Of a stretch of 64,000 nucleotides of DNA, positions 47,878 to 61,650 are shown one piece after another; the stretch's first letter is position 1, and each line of letters opens with the position of its first letter. The translations under genes were made by a program, and so were the position numbers. The notes beneath the pieces are model-generated. The model was not told where the DNA came from, searched no databases, and saw only the letters and a program-made list of their open reading frames with translations. The stretch is from Brachionus manjavacas (lineage: Eukaryota; Rotifera; Eurotatoria; Ploima; Brachionidae): positions 1 through 64,000 of the forward strand of contig JAHQIY010000052.1 in assembly GCA_019054805.1 (NCBI GenBank). The letters are read 5' to 3'.

Positions 47878-50800
47878 TTAAAATGTGATCTCGGTGAAAA
47901 TAGCCTGATGATCACTGAACCATGTTGAATATGGCTGTGATTTAAATTGACCAAAAGAATGTGACTTGCTCGTTAGACACCAATCCAATTGAGAAATATC
48001 CTTGAAAGTTAAACATTTGCTAAACACGGGTGTCATGTTCAAATTGTCTCTTAGCGTATCAAGATATTTAGAATTGTTTTCTCTATTAAAGTCAATATTG
48101 AAATCACCAAAGATTACCAAAGAGTCTTGGCTGTGCAAATTTAAATTCAAAAAGGCAATCAACTCTTGAATAAACTTGTCATTGTCCATCTTTGGATGCT
48201 TGTAAAGATTTAAAAAATAAACAACTGTTGAATTTCCCTTTTTAAATTTGAATAAACTCAATTCAACACATTTCGATTGATTAATGCCCGAATACTCAAA
48301 CCCTGTGGATGCATTGTGTGCAACTAATTCAAAATTGTCAACAAGTGATTTTTCCTTGCGTATTAAACATATTTGTCCATTTGAACAATTTAAATTGATT
48401 CCACTTGAATAATAAACAAGGTGATAATTGTCAAATAATAATTTTGCTTCATTTTGTCTAAAATTTTTTCTATTGTGACATTCACTTAGAAAAATAACAT
48501 CAGCTTGCTTATATCCATAATCATATTTGACATTTTCTTTGTTTGAATTAAACGATTGAATATTTTGAAACATTATTGTCAAATCACTTGTTCTCTTCAA
48601 CTCAAAACCATAGTCCAAAAAAGAGTAATGGTTTCTCATGTTAGCATTCGATCTTAGTCTATTCATTTCAATGCGAACCGGATCATTTTGTTCAAACAAT
48701 TGCAATTCTTTTTCTCGTTGTTCTTTGGACAATCGTTGAACACGTGCACTCTCAATCGAAAGACTGCCATACAAATACAAACCAGTCAGCTTAGTTGCTC
48801 TACTCCATGCTACATACAACAACGATCGTTTCAAACTGTCTCCAATGAACACAGCAACACATGTATACGATTGTCCCTGTGATTTGTGTATGGTCATTGA
48901 TTCACATTCAATCAAAGTAAATTGTCTCCTATCCACGCGATAATTGCCACCCGCTTTTGGTCTTTTAATTGTCTGTTGTTCGTAAACCAACGCAGTCAAA
49001 TGTGGATCTATTGTTTCTTTTAGAATCAATGCATCATCTCTCATCCATTTAAGTTGATCGTTTTCATTTCGTGACAAATGACCAACATCTTTATCTGCAA
49101 ATTCCAAGTACACTCGTTTAACCAATGGCTTTACGTCTGTTTTTTTCTTTGTAAAAACAATATGTTTCAAACACCCAACTGCACCATTCACTAGACCATC
49201 TTCTGTTCGCACATTTGTTGTCATCATGTATTTGCAGTTGACTTTAAATCTCAACAATGTAGGCATTCCACATGTTTTATTCATGTCCATTTCATTTCTA
49301 AGACTTGCCACTAGGTTTTTTGCTTTATTTGAATTTTTCTCTTTGCCTTGAGCCAAATCAATTGCTCGATTTTCAATTAAATCACCAGGCATTGATCTCA
49401 ACTTGTAATCGTTGTATTCATTCACTCCTTTATTTGAATGAATAACACAAATAGCTTCTCTTGGTATTTGATCAATGAGAACAATGCGTGAATTAAACAT
49501 TCTCACTTGTTCTTCACTCAAACCTATAACACCTTTGTTTCCAAGTGTATTAAGAGCTTCAGCAAACACTGCATCGTCACGTTGTCTCATTATTTCCTTG
49601 AGTTCAACAAATTCAAACTTGTGCCACAACAAATCACCTGCCAAAATCGAATAGCCACTCTCTCCTCTAGATCTTTCAAATATCCAACTGTCTTGCACTG
49701 GACATATTTGATTTAAATCACCAACAACAACAATAGATATATTGCCAAATGGCTTTGAATTGTCCATTATTTGCATTAAACGCTTATTTAATTTCGAAAA
49801 TAAATTGCTTCCGACCATCGATATTTCATCAATTATTAATAATTTTACTTTTTTAAATAGCTTTCGCACTTTTGTCAATAAATTTTCTGACAATCTGTCC
49901 ATATTGTTTGTATGAATTGGAAAATGGAACAATGAGTGCAAAGTTGATCCTTTAATGTTAAAAGCTGCTTTGCCAGTAAATGCTGACAAGAGAACAGTAA
50001 TAGAAGTTGGATCATCGATATTGTCACTATTTATTCTTATAAACGTTTGATATAACGACTTGATTAGATGAGACTTACCAGTGCCCGCACCACCACTAAC
50101 AAAATGATAAAATGGCTCTGTTGATCGTACACAATCGATAAAATTTGACAAATACTTGTGTTGAATACGATTAAGAGACTTCATCAATGTTGCATATTCA
50201 TCATTTGTTGTTCGCTTTGGCAAAATTATCGAATCACAATCGGCATTAATCATACTTTGCAAATTACTAATTTCATCTTGAATAACAGCATGATATCCAA
50301 ATTCATCTTCAATTTCTTCATTTCTCGCTTCATTTGCATTCGTCACAAGGTTTTCATTTGCTTCATTCACTCGTTCCACATAATCTTCGACCATACGTTC
50401 ATAATGCTCTTGTATTTCTGTTTCCAAATCATTTATAGCTTTATCAAACTCTTCTGCCACAACAGATTCAAAGCGTGCACGATTATTACCTATAATTGTC
50501 TTGTTGAGCTCAAATATTTCAAATGTATCTTTTACTTCAACTTCTTTTTTTCATTTCTCCACGGGTGAAACAACATTATTTCAACACGATAGTAATTTTC
50601 CGGATCTTTTATTCGATTATATCTTTTGTAACGCAATATTTTACACTTGTTTCTTTTTTTACATATCCATCGTTATTTTTCAATTTAATCAATTTTGAAT
50701 TACTTGCTATTTCAACAGTGTCAGAAACATCATCGTCTTCACCAGTGTTCGTTTCAACTCTTGCCAATTGTTCATTTTCAAAATAATAATTGTTGTCATC

Positions 50801-53800
50801 TTCGTCCAAATTTTCGTCTTCTTCTTCTTGAAATCGTCCAACTCGAGTCAAATCGTTTGGATCTTTTGCTCTTTCTCTTGAAAAATAGTCAAAGTAAGTG
50901 GCAAATTCGGCCAAACACATTCTTTCCATTTCAATAGGTCTATTAACATAATGCTGAAGTATGCCAGCTCGAAATATGTTTTTGGATTCAGGATTCATTA
51001 TTTCCAAATAGCGATCCTCCTTAAGTATAACATTTCTTTCTTTGGAAGGAAATGTATTTACGTAAATGGTTTCACGAGATGTTCGCGACACTGGCATACT
51101 CAACAATGTATATGTACACTCTTGAGCTGATATTTCACAACAATTGTTAAACTTGTTGGCTACCTTTAACAAACGTTGTTTAACACTCAAATTTCCACGC
51201 ACCACTTCCTCAACAGTATTTTTAAGTAGTCGTGACATTGAAGCATTTGATTTGAGCATGTACGCTGACACATAAGCTGCAGCACCATACGGATCAGTAA
51301 TAAATTGAATGTCCATATTTGCTCTGTGACGAACATAAATGGGTTTATTGTATGGATTAACCATTATGTCATTAGATGATCTTTTTAAAAAGACTGTAGA
51401 TCTTTTAATAGAACGTGAAAGTGCCCTCAAATAATCAATTTCATTTAATCCTATCATTTCTAAAAATTGTTCAAAATTAATTGAATATGATGAGTTACTT
51501 TTGAATTTTGTATTTATTTCATTCAATTTCTCTCTTATCATTAGAAAATTTTCGTAAGCCTTGTGAAAATCGTTATCATCTTTTTTCAAAGGCTCTAATA
51601 TTGTTGTTTTGTCCAGAATGGGCCATGGAAATCCATACTTGCACAAAATGTTACCATGATCATCGGTAATTTTACAGTTACTTTTGTGCACATGAACTTG
51701 ATACTTCAAAGGTACCTCTTGCAAAATACAACTACGATTCTCATAATCGTCTTCCTCAATCATATTGTTTGCTGGACACTTTGACGTTATGTATTTATCA
51801 ATAAATTCGGCACAATTTTTGACCAATTCACTTTTGTCTTGCAAATCTTCATCATATTTTAGAGCATCTATATTCCATGTTATCATATGAATGTGAGGAC
51901 TTCCACGATTTTGAAATTCCACACGCCAAAAGTAATCAAACACAGGATTTTCTTTAAAGGGTCCATTCAAATTGAAAATGTATTTGAGCAATTCGCCCAT
52001 TCTATTTTCAAAATATCTTGCCACAGTGATTGGATCACGACTTACCATTTCAATACGCTTGTCTCTTGTTATGTTAGTCAATTCATCATCTGAAAGATAT
52101 TTATTGTCGAGCGTTTTCGACAATACTTGAATCAATTCATTCCAATCTATTTCTGCCGGACTCAATGTAATAAAAAACGACGGACAGCCCAATTGACGAA
52201 TCATTGCATTTATTTCCATTTTTTTCCACTCCCAATACTGTGGACTTGATCTTATTGTACGCAAAAACATTTGTGCTTCATTTCGAACTATTAAATCATT
52301 TATTTTTTGTTTATTTAGAGCATCACGTGCGGTCAGCGATTCAATTTCTTGGGTTTTTCTCAAGCATGTGTCTATGGCTGCATTTAGTTTTTTGCTCACC
52401 AATTTCTTGTACGAATAAAACAATTTATTTATGTCATTGGCACAACGTCTGTCAAATCGACGAAATTCCGACTTGCATCTCATTCCGTATTTGATTTGTA
52501 ATTTTGGTTGAAACTTTTCACCACCATATATTTTAATAAATGTCAACTCTTCAGCATCTTTATCTGAAAGAATTGATCTTGGCTGAATACCTTCGCCTGG
52601 CGCTATTGTCTTTACCAAATCGTTGTTGTCAAACAAAAGAGTAGGTTGTGCATTTTGAAATTGTTCAACATAATCAGCGTCTTCATTTCTTTTTCTAACC
52701 CTTGTAAATTTGGATAAAGTCTTTTTAAATTACCCGAAGCCAATAATCTATCTTCATTATTTACAATGAAATCTTCAGTCAAATCCACATTGTCAAAATC
52801 TTTATGTTTCTCGAACCATTCCGTTGATAATTTTATGTTATTCTCTTTGAAAAGGGGCCTATTAAGCAAATATCTAATTGCTTTTAAAATTAAATATGGT
52901 CGTATTGAATCGAACATATAAGGTTTTGTATAGTCCATTCTCCTTTTTAATACCAACTGAATTGTTTCGGATTGTTCAAATGAACGCGGAAGAATTTCCA
53001 ATGTTTTTTCTGTATCAATTGGTACATTTACTACATTACCAGATATTTTTTGTTGATGATCCCAATTAACCAATTCTTTGATACGCATAAATGGAAGTCT
53101 TGGCGAACACAAGCGTTCTTCAACTTCATTTAAATGTTTTAATTCGTCTGGAACAACTGGGAATTGTAATCCATTTGACAATGCGAGATTTGGTATTTTG
53201 TTTTCTCTCACATATTTAGAACAAGTAACACAAATCCAATTAAAACCACATTCCGATTTTATATCTACATTAAATATTTGATTGAACAAACTGTTATTTC
53301 TACTAAGTGTGAACTTATTTACTGTTCTCTTAAAAAAAAGACCACCACAACAAACACAAGCAAACGACGGACCATTTTGAATTCCTTCTTCATAAACATC
53401 TATCAAAAATTTAATATTTGATCTTTGATTTCGTTTACTAATTGAATTTCTAGCTTGTTCTTCAATCCTAAAAGTTTCATTTGATCTTCTATTTCTGTGT
53501 TGTTCGGTATTTGACAATTGTTCTTGCATTCTGTATTCAATATTTTTTCTTCTTAATGCATGCTCGATTGTGTTTGTTATTTGTTCATCGTTTCGATATA
53601 TGGAATTACTTCTTCTTAATTGATGTTCTTCAGTGTTTCTTAGCTGTTCTTCTTCTCTGTATTGTGGATCGAGTCTTCTTAGTTGATGTTCTTCAGTGTT
53701 TCTTAGCTGTTCTTCTTCTCTGTATTGTGGATCGAGTCTTCTTAGTTGATGTTCTTCAGTGTTTCTTAGCTGTTCTTCTTCTCTGTATTGTGGATCGAGT

Positions 53801-54541
53801 CTTCTTAGTTGATGTTCTTCAGTGTTTCTTAGCTGTTCTTCTTCTCTGTATTGTGGATCTGTTCTTCTCATTTGATGTTCTTGAGTGTTTCTTGATTTCT
53901 CAAAATTTCTATATGCTTGATCTTGTCTTCGTAATCTATGCTCTTGACTATTTCTGATTTGTTCATTGATCCTATATTCGACATCGTTAATTCTTTTATT
54001 TTTTTAAGAAAAGTGTTTTTTAATTGTTCGTATTGTTTTTCGTACAAATCTTCACGTTTAACTTGTTTACTTATTTTTTGTATTGATTTTTCGACATTTC
54101 TATAATTTTCATCTTCTCTTTTCTTTCTCATCCATTCTCTCTTGTATTCTTTTCGTTTATCATGCTGTGATATATTTTCTGGAGTTTGACTAATTTCTTG
54201 CAATCCAAACTCCCTATCAGATTCTATGATTTTCATTTCAACACTTGTTTTTTGGATAGAAAATGACATTTTTTCATCCTCTAATGATTGAAAACTCATA
54301 TGAGAATCATGTCTTTGTTTTCTATTTGCTTGCGCACTAGCTGAATTATCCGGAATAACCGGCCTTACAACATTGACACGTCGAATTTGATTTTGGGATC
54401 TTCTATTCAATTTGTAAAATAAAAGGTAACATTGATTTGTACTCATATCAATTGTTTGTTTAAATTGATTTAGGCTCGGAAAAACTTTAATATTTTCGTC
54501 GTCAAAATAATGCCAATTATTAGATTTTGAACGAACCAATG
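47878..54541 (-). pseudogene. RepHel-EN main exon, unit E (four homopolymer breaks)
   Basis: It has the same domain order as unit D, with HUH Rep, YVSAY, an unbroken PIF1-type helicase (GGAGTGKS through LFKKVKLLIIDE, six T near 49850) and an EEP nuclease. Frame breaks of one base occur in T or A runs near 50550, 50655, 52692 and 54003. Helicase motif VI reads YVAWSRATK instead of YVALSRATK because of one substitution at 48805-48807. The poly(A) signal is at 47837-47832. It is spliced from the USP exons by an intron at 54542-54931. If the run-length breaks are assembly errors this would be a coding copy; as given it is broken. Confidence 0.9.
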
Positions 54542-54931
54542 CTTTGAAAAATAATAATTAATTAAGTTTTTAAAATATTTAAATTAAAAATAGGTCAAAA
54601 TAAAAGATCCAATTAAAAGAATTTTATTTAATTTGACTAATTACAAAAAAATATGAATTAAAATTAATAAGCTAACCCTATACTTCTATTAAGCCGAAAT
54701 CCCTAAACCGGGGCTTCGCCCCAGACCCCATTAAGACTTCAATTTTGTTAAAATAAAATCAAGCCTAAAATAAACCCTAATTTGTCAAAGCTCAAGACGT
54801 CTGGCGACGTCTCTCGCTTAGCCAAACTATGGTTTATTTTAGGCTTGATCTAATTAAACAGGAATTATTTTTTTTTAAATTGTTTTAATTGGAATATTTT
54901 CTTTTACTGATATTGTTAAAAGCTTACTTAC
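54542..54931 (-). other. USP-RepHel intron of unit E with 92-bp inverted repeat
   Basis: 390 bp with the same donor, acceptor and phase as unit D. The inverted arms are 54758-54776 and 54831-54849, with the same flanking GC hairpin. Confidence 0.85.
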
Positions 54932-55962
54932 AAGTATAATGTCCCGAGTTTGATGCGTCTCCAAGATGAAAACAAATTGATGTTAGCTCATAAATTCTGT
55001 CATTTAAATTTGAAACTTTATATTTGCTCAAGTTTAATTCTTCTTGAAAATCAATAGAATTTGACAATTTTCTAACAGTCCCAAAATTATCTATCTTTTT
55101 TTTAAATAGAAATTTGATAAAAATTTGGAAAAAAATTTGTATAAAATTAAATTACTCTAAATCTTTTGAGCATTATAATCAAATTGTCCTTCATTGCATT
55201 TAATTTTGAACTTGAAGTAAAGGTTTGATTTGAATTGCACTGATTGCAAAACGTATCCTCAATCAATTCATCACGAATAAATATTTCCAAACAATCGTTT
55301 ATTGATTTACAATTCGAATCCATTGGCAATTGTAAGCAAAGATTTGTAGAAGTGATTTGTTTTTGATGCATTGAATTTTTGCCACATTTCATTTTCTGCA
55401 TTGTTTCGAATATAAAGCTTTGACTCATTAGATTATGAGTAAACTTGAAATTTTCAAAGACATCTTCTAAACGATCGGTTGATCTAAGTCCTCGTTTTCC
55501 AATCTCAATCTCAATTACACATTCATCTATGTAACCCATGAATTGTATGAGAAATTCATGAGCATCGTGCTGATTAAATTGTGTAAAAGTCTCACTTAAT
55601 TTCGACTCGTACAATTGATCGAAAAAATTTTGATACAAATTTTTAAATTCTTTTTGTTTCAGTCTTTTTGTTAAATTCAAACCTTCGTACACAAAATTAA
55701 CATATGTATCAACCAAATTGTACTCGTCTTGATCATAGGCAAATTGATGTTGGTATTTGTGTTCAATAACATTTTTTAATACCATGTCGAATGAATTAAT
55801 GCATTGAACTATTGAACCGACAAAACAAGTGTTAATTAAATTTGGAATTCCTTTGCCAACAAAGGAAGAATTTCGATCGTAGTCAAAGTTTGTCAATAGT
55901 AAATTGTTTCTAAACAATTGATTGATCGAATTAATTTTGCTTCTTGTTAATTGTCTGCTCAT
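54932..55962 (-). CDS. USP (peptidase C19) N-terminal exons, unit E
   Basis: Exon 1 is 55156-55962 and exon 2 is 54932-55094 (163 bp), with a 61-bp intron between. The start MSRQLTRSK, Cys box NTCFVGSIVQ, QHDAHEFL, CNQC, IIMLKRF and GHYT boxes match unit D; exon 1 reads the same protein. Splicing at phase 1 joins it to WHYFDDE in the RepHel exon at 54541. Both exons are intact although the RepHel exon has breaks. Confidence 0.88.
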
Positions 55963-56107
55963 TTTCGTTGGTTAAAATAATTTTTCAATAGGATTTTTTT
56001 GATTTCTAAATATCTAAAATGAAAAAAAAATTTATTTAAAAATTAAAATATAAAAAATTAAAACAAAACTAAAAGAAAAAGACATATTCAAGGGCTAAGG
56101 TTTAATA

Positions 56108-58041
56108 TTAGGCATATTCAACATTGCCTTTTGAATAATTGCCATATTTTACTTTGCTAAAATAAAAGTAAATCAAATAAATGGTAATAGTTACAAGAAA
56201 TAAAATTCCAAAAAATATTAAAATTGTTGAAAAAAATTTCTTATCAGATCATTAATATTTCCAATTTTGTTTGCAAACCATTGCACAATTTTTCCCATTG
56301 AATTGGTTTCGATCAAATTTCCATTTACGTCCAATTTTGAAAGCTCTTTTGGCGAGTCCATTACAATAAATGGCGAATTAAAAAATAACGATTCATCTTC
56401 CAAAATATGTATGTTCTCAATAAAGTCCGTTCCGTTCAACAAGTACGCGTGATGATCGTATAAATTTTTTAAATCGCCTGTTTTCAATTTAAAATCAGTA
56501 GAATGGTGAGTTAAATTTGAAATGCGAATAGTATTCTGTGACAATCTTTCCACTAGAACTGCTTTTTTATTTGACATTCTTAACATTATTGATTGATCAC
56601 ATTCGACAGTTTTTTTGAATATTGGGTTATTATGTTATTTGGCCGTATGTAACCTGGTCTGAAGTTTTTTGAATTTTGAATACGATATTCAATTGGCAAA
56701 TGTTTGGTGCATTCTTTTGAATTAACTTTATTTTTGATTCGAATTTTGTCGATTTTCGAACAAAGTGGTATAAATACTTGGCCATTGTTTATGTAAAAAA
56801 GGAAATTTTTATTATCTTTTAAAACAAAATAAAAAATTCAAATTATTAAATAAAAAAGTAATTTAATATTTATTACCTATATGCGTTAGATTCAAGAACG
56901 TATCTTCTAGATGAAGATTTTGTTTAATTGAATTGATAAAAATGCTACAATGCAATTGTTTAATCATTTCCAACATAACAAATGTTTTATAGTCTTGTTC
57001 AGAAACTAAAAGCCTATTTTTGTCTTTCTCTGTAAAATGACTTAATGAGTACTTTGATGTGGGAAGGTTTTCAAGCTTATCCTTAATGACTTGGCTATTA
57101 GCGTGTAAGATTTGATACATCCCATCATGCGCCTGGTGGAAAACCCCAGGGTAGAAAGAAAGGTAGAGTCCCTCTGATGTTTTCCAAAAATCAAATCCAC
57201 AATCTTTAACATAACCAGTCACCATAAAAAGATAATTTACTTTTGACGAATAAAGAACTAATCTTTTAATCCCATTATTCACTTTATCCATTTTAATCAT
57301 ATCATCAAAATGTAATAATCTTTCATATTGACAATTGTGAATATCCTTTCTATCCCATATTATTGTACTTTGAGGCATTTTACAAAATTCATCTTCGGCA
57401 TAGCATGGTTCAATTGAGTTGTGAAAAATATTTTGATTTTTATTTTGAGCGAATACAATCTTTTCATTGAAATGACATTCGTAAAAAGTTTTTTCAATTG
57501 TTCCAAAATAAAATGGATATTTTTCGACAACATCTTGTGAAAACGAGCAAGTGTTATTGTTAGTACATAGCATATTGAATTTTTTATTCGAAAAGCCACA
57601 CTGTTTTTCCTTAAACATTTGAACACAATCATGTTTAGATAAATAAATTTTTTCTAAATCATTTTGAACATATTTATTGAAGAAAATATCTCTACTAAAT
57701 TTATATTTTCGCACTAACATTCTACATTCGATTCCTTTTGTCTCTAAAATAAAATTATGCTTGGAAAAAACGTATCCATGTGAACCTATGGAATGAATGT
57801 CACCTTCTAACCCACCTGAATTCTGCTCTTCTTTACCTTTCAAAGCTTTTATTGAAAACTCATGCACAGATTTACTAAAAGACTCCATAAAACAATCATT
57901 CTCTAAATTTAGCATATTCAAATGGTTGTTAACGATACACATTTTGAAATCGCCCAAGATTTGTTCATAAAGTTGACTTTTGTTTTTTACAACAATTATT
58001 GCCATTAAAATCAAAGCTTGGGTAAAATAAAGTCTAACCAT
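56108..58041 (-). pseudogene. Envelope-like membrane glycoprotein, unit E (exon 2 broken)
   Basis: Exon 1 (56877-58041) is open and encodes the same product as unit D. The intron is 61 bp and exon 2 starts at 56815. Exon 2 has a one-base shorter T run near 56610 than unit D. A further run near 56230 puts the transmembrane segment (stop at 56108) out of the ectodomain frame. The signal-like start and the Cys pattern are preserved. Function and family assignment carry the same uncertainty as in unit D. Confidence 0.65.
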
Positions 58042-58441
58042 TTTGAAGAAAATTTAAAATGAAACTTTCTCTTAGGAAAAATTCAGCCTTTTAAATTGGT
58101 TTTTCTAATATATATTATATAATATTATTTTTACTTATAAAAAAACTATTTCAAATAACCAAAATTATGGAATGGTTATTAATGGAATTGTATGGTAAAG
58201 CAAATACAATCATTTTTTAAAAATTCATCAACACAATTTTTTTTATCGATTTTTTTCCTAGCAACTAAAATTAATTTTTAGAAATTATTAATAATTATTT
58301 TGCTGAAATATTTTAAGTTAAAAATTGGGTTTTTTTCAAATTAAATAAAGAAAAAACAATTTGAAAAGCAATTTGTGTGCTTCATAGAATTTCATTTATA
58401 AATTTCGAAAAAAATGGGTCGCAAAAAATAAAAAAGATTTT
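58042..58441 (-). promoter_or_regulatory. Leader/putative promoter, unit E
   Basis: Gene-free AT-rich leader with the TATA-like stretch. It carries the TTTTTTAAAAATTCATC variant shared with unit C. Confidence 0.45.
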
Positions 58442-60563
58442 AGCATAAATATTCTCATAAATTAATTCTAAAATCTTAATCCAAAAAAATAATTAATTGT
58501 TTGCGTTAAACCACTTATTGGTACAAGGTTCCGGTTAGGGAATTGCTCTAATTGATAGAAAAAAAAAATTAGTGAGAACGGGGTCCGGGGCGGAGCCCTG
58601 GTTTAGGGTTCCGGGTATGCAGTAAGCTAGAGAACCATTAGTAAAAATTACTATTATTTTTGAATGTTAAATAATCTAAAAAATTATTAGTAATTATTTT
58701 AGCATAAATATTCTCATAAATTAATTCTAAAATCTTAATCCAAAAAAATAATTAATTGTTTGCGTTAAACCACTTATTGGTACAAGGTTCCGGTTAGGGA
58801 ATTGCTCTAATTGATAGAAAAAAAAATTAGTGAGAACGGGGTCCGGGGCGGAGCCCTGGTTTAGGGTTCCGGGTATGCAGTAAGCTAGAGAACCATTAGT
58901 AAAAATTACTATTATTTTTGAATGTTAAATAATCTAAAAAATTATTAGTAATTATTTTAGCATAAATATTCTCATAAATTAATTCTAAAATCTTAATCCA
59001 AAAAAATAATTAATTGTTTGCGTTAAACCACTTATTGGTACAAGGTTCCGGTTAGGGAATTGCTCTAATTGATAGAAAAAAATTAGTGAGAACGGGGTCC
59101 GGGGCGGAGCCCTGGTTTAGGGTTCCGGGTATGCAGTAAGCTAGAGAACCATTAGTAAAAATTACTATTATTTTTGAATGTTAAATAATCTAAAAAATTA
59201 TTAGTAATTATTTTAGCATAAATATTCTCATAAATTAATTCTAAAATCTTAATCCAAAAAAATAATTAATTGTTTGCGTTAAACCACTTATTGGTACAAG
59301 GTTCCGGTTAGGGAATTGCTCTAATTGATAGAAAAAAAAATTAGTGAGAACGGGGTCCGGGGCGGAGCCCTGGTTTAGGGTTCCGGGTATGCAGTAAGCT
59401 AGAGAACCATTAGTAAAAATTACTATTATTTTTGAATGTTAAATAATCTAAAAAATTATTAGTAATTATTTTAGCATAAATATTCTCATAAATTAATTCT
59501 AAAATCTTAATCCAAAAAATAATTAATTGTTTGCGTTAAACCACTTATTGGTACAAGGTTCCGGTTAGGGAATTGCTCTAATTGATAGAAAAAAAAATTA
59601 GTGAGAACGGGGTCCGGGGCGGAGCCCTGGTTTAGGGTTCCGGGTATGCAGTAAGCTAGAGAACCATTAGTAAAAATTACTATTATTTTTGAATGTTAAA
59701 TAATCTAAAAAATTATTAGTAATTATTTTAGCATAAATATTCTCATAAATTAATTCTAAAATCTTAATCCAAAAAAATAATTAATTGTTTGCGTTAAACC
59801 ACTTATTGGTACAAGGTTCCGGTTAGGGAATTGCTCTAATTGATAGAAAAAAAAAAATTAGTGAGAACGGGGTCCGGGGCGGAGCCCTGGTTTAGGGTTC
59901 CGGGTATGCAGTAAGCTAGAGAACCATTAGTAAAAATTACTATTATTTTTGAATGTTAAATAATCTAAAAAATTATTAGTAATTATTTTAGCATAAATAT
60001 TCTCATAAATTAATTCTAAAATCTTAATCCAAAAAAATAATTAATTGTTTGCGTTAAACCACTTATTGGTACAAGGTTCCGGTTAGGGAATTGCTCTAAT
60101 TGATAGAAAAAAAAATTAGTGAGAACGGGGTCCGGGGCGGAGCCCTGGTTTAGGGTTCCGGGTATGCAGTAAGCTAGAGAACCATTAGTAAAAATTACTA
60201 TTATTTTTGAATGTTAAATAATCTAAAAAATTATTAGTAATTATTTTAGCATAAATATTCTCATAAATTAATTCTAAAATCTTAATCCAAAAAAATAATT
60301 AATTGTTTGCGTTAAACCACTTATTGGTACAAGGTTCCGGTTAGGGAATTGCTCTAATTGATAGAAAAAAAAATTAGTGAGAACGGGGTCCGGGGCGGAG
60401 CCCTGGTTTAGGGTTCCGGGTATGCAGTAAGCTAGAGAACCATTAGTAAAAATTACTATTATTTTTGAATGTTAAATAATCTAAAAAATTATTAGTAATT
60501 ATTTTAGCATAAATATTCTCATAAATAAATTCTTAAATCTTAATCCAAAAAAATAATTAATTG
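58442..60563 (-). repeat. Minisatellite, eight full and one partial ~257-bp copies (unit E 5' end)
   Basis: The last, partial copy has AAATTCTTAAATC, a variant otherwise seen in the first two copies of unit F. The array is cut after TAATTAATTG, where the terminus of unit F starts. Confidence 0.95.
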
Positions 60564-60790
60564 GGGTTGCCTAGATTTTTCGCTGATATATGAATATCAA
60601 GAAAAAAAAAATCTAGGTATTACGTTTGTCGTGTCCGTCCGTCCGTCCGTCCGTCCGTCCGTCCGTCCGTCCGTCCGTCTGTGGACACATCTAACCCTAG
60701 TTTTTAGATGTTTACCCTAGTTTTAAAAATGACAAAAAATATGTCGATCGATAGCATTGAATACATAAAAGGCGCGAAAAATCTAGGCAA
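60564..60790 (-). repeat. Unit F 3' terminus: hairpin, 17-bp inverted repeat, (CCGT)n
   Basis: The arms are 60567-60583 and 60774-60790. The CCGT tract has about 11 units. One base differs in the AACCCTAG duplicate (TTTACCCTAG). Confidence 0.8.
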
Positions 60791-60916
60791 TCTAATTTTT
60801 TAAAAATTAAACTTTAAATCGATCAATCACTAAAACAAAAATATTAATCAAAAAGATTAAAGTAATAAAAAATTTATTGACAACAAAAGTATGAACTAAA
60901 AAAGAAAAAAAGAGAA

Positions 60917-61274
60917 TTAAAATGTGATCTCGGTGAAAATAGCCTGATGATCACTGAACCATGTTGAATATGGCTGTGATTTAAATTGACCAAAAGAATG
61001 TGACTTGCTCGTTAGACACCAATCCAATTGAGACATATCCTTGAAAGTTAAACATTTGCTAAACACGGGTGTCATGTTCAAATTGTCTCTTAGCGTATCA
61101 AGATATTTAGAATTGTTTTCTCTATTAAAGTCAATATTGAAATCACCAAAGATTACCAAAGAGTCTTGGCTGTGCAAATTTAAATTCAAAAAGGCAATCA
61201 ACTCTTGAATAAACTTGTCATTGTCCATCTTTGGATGCTTGTAAAGATTTAAAAAATAAACAACTGTTGAATTT
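60917..61274 (-). pseudogene. EEP nuclease C-terminal fragment of RepHel, unit F
   Basis: About 118 codons with GDFNIDF and WFSDHQAIF, equivalent to the end of the unit D gene. Upstream coding sequence is deleted. A Met at 61228 opens a 103-residue frame, but nothing suggests it is expressed as such. Confidence 0.9.
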
Positions 61275-61650
61275 AGAAAAGATTCAGCCTTTTAAATTGG
61301 TTTTTCTAATATATATTATATAATTTTATTTTTACTTTTAAAAAAACTATTTCAAATAACCAAAATTGTTAATTATGGAATGGTTATTAATGACATTGTA
61401 TGGTGATGCAAATACAATCATTATTTAAAAATTCGTCAACATAATTTTTTTTATCGATTTTTTTCCTAGCAACTAAAATTAATTTTTAGAAATTATTATA
61501 AATTATTTTGTTGCAATATTTTTAGTTAAAAATCGGGTTTTTTTTTCAAATTAAATAAAGAAAAAACAATTTGAAAAACATATTGTGTGCTTCATAGAAT
61601 TTCATTTATATATTTCGAAAAAAATGGGGCGCAAAAAATAAGAAAGATTT
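61275..61650 (-). other. Partial leader region, unit F
   Basis: Homologous to the ~400-bp leader of the other units but without the envelope-like start codon. It has several substitutions and a small insertion near 61365. I see no gene. Confidence 0.6.

Larger units (their letters stand above)
47538..60563 (-). mobile_element. Unit E: full-length Helitron-like element, small breaks
   Basis: Terminus 47538-47749, RepHel exon 47878-54541, USP exons 54932-55962, envelope-like gene 56108-58041, leader, and eight full plus one partial minisatellite copies (58442-60563). It is very close in sequence to unit D. Confidence 0.92.
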
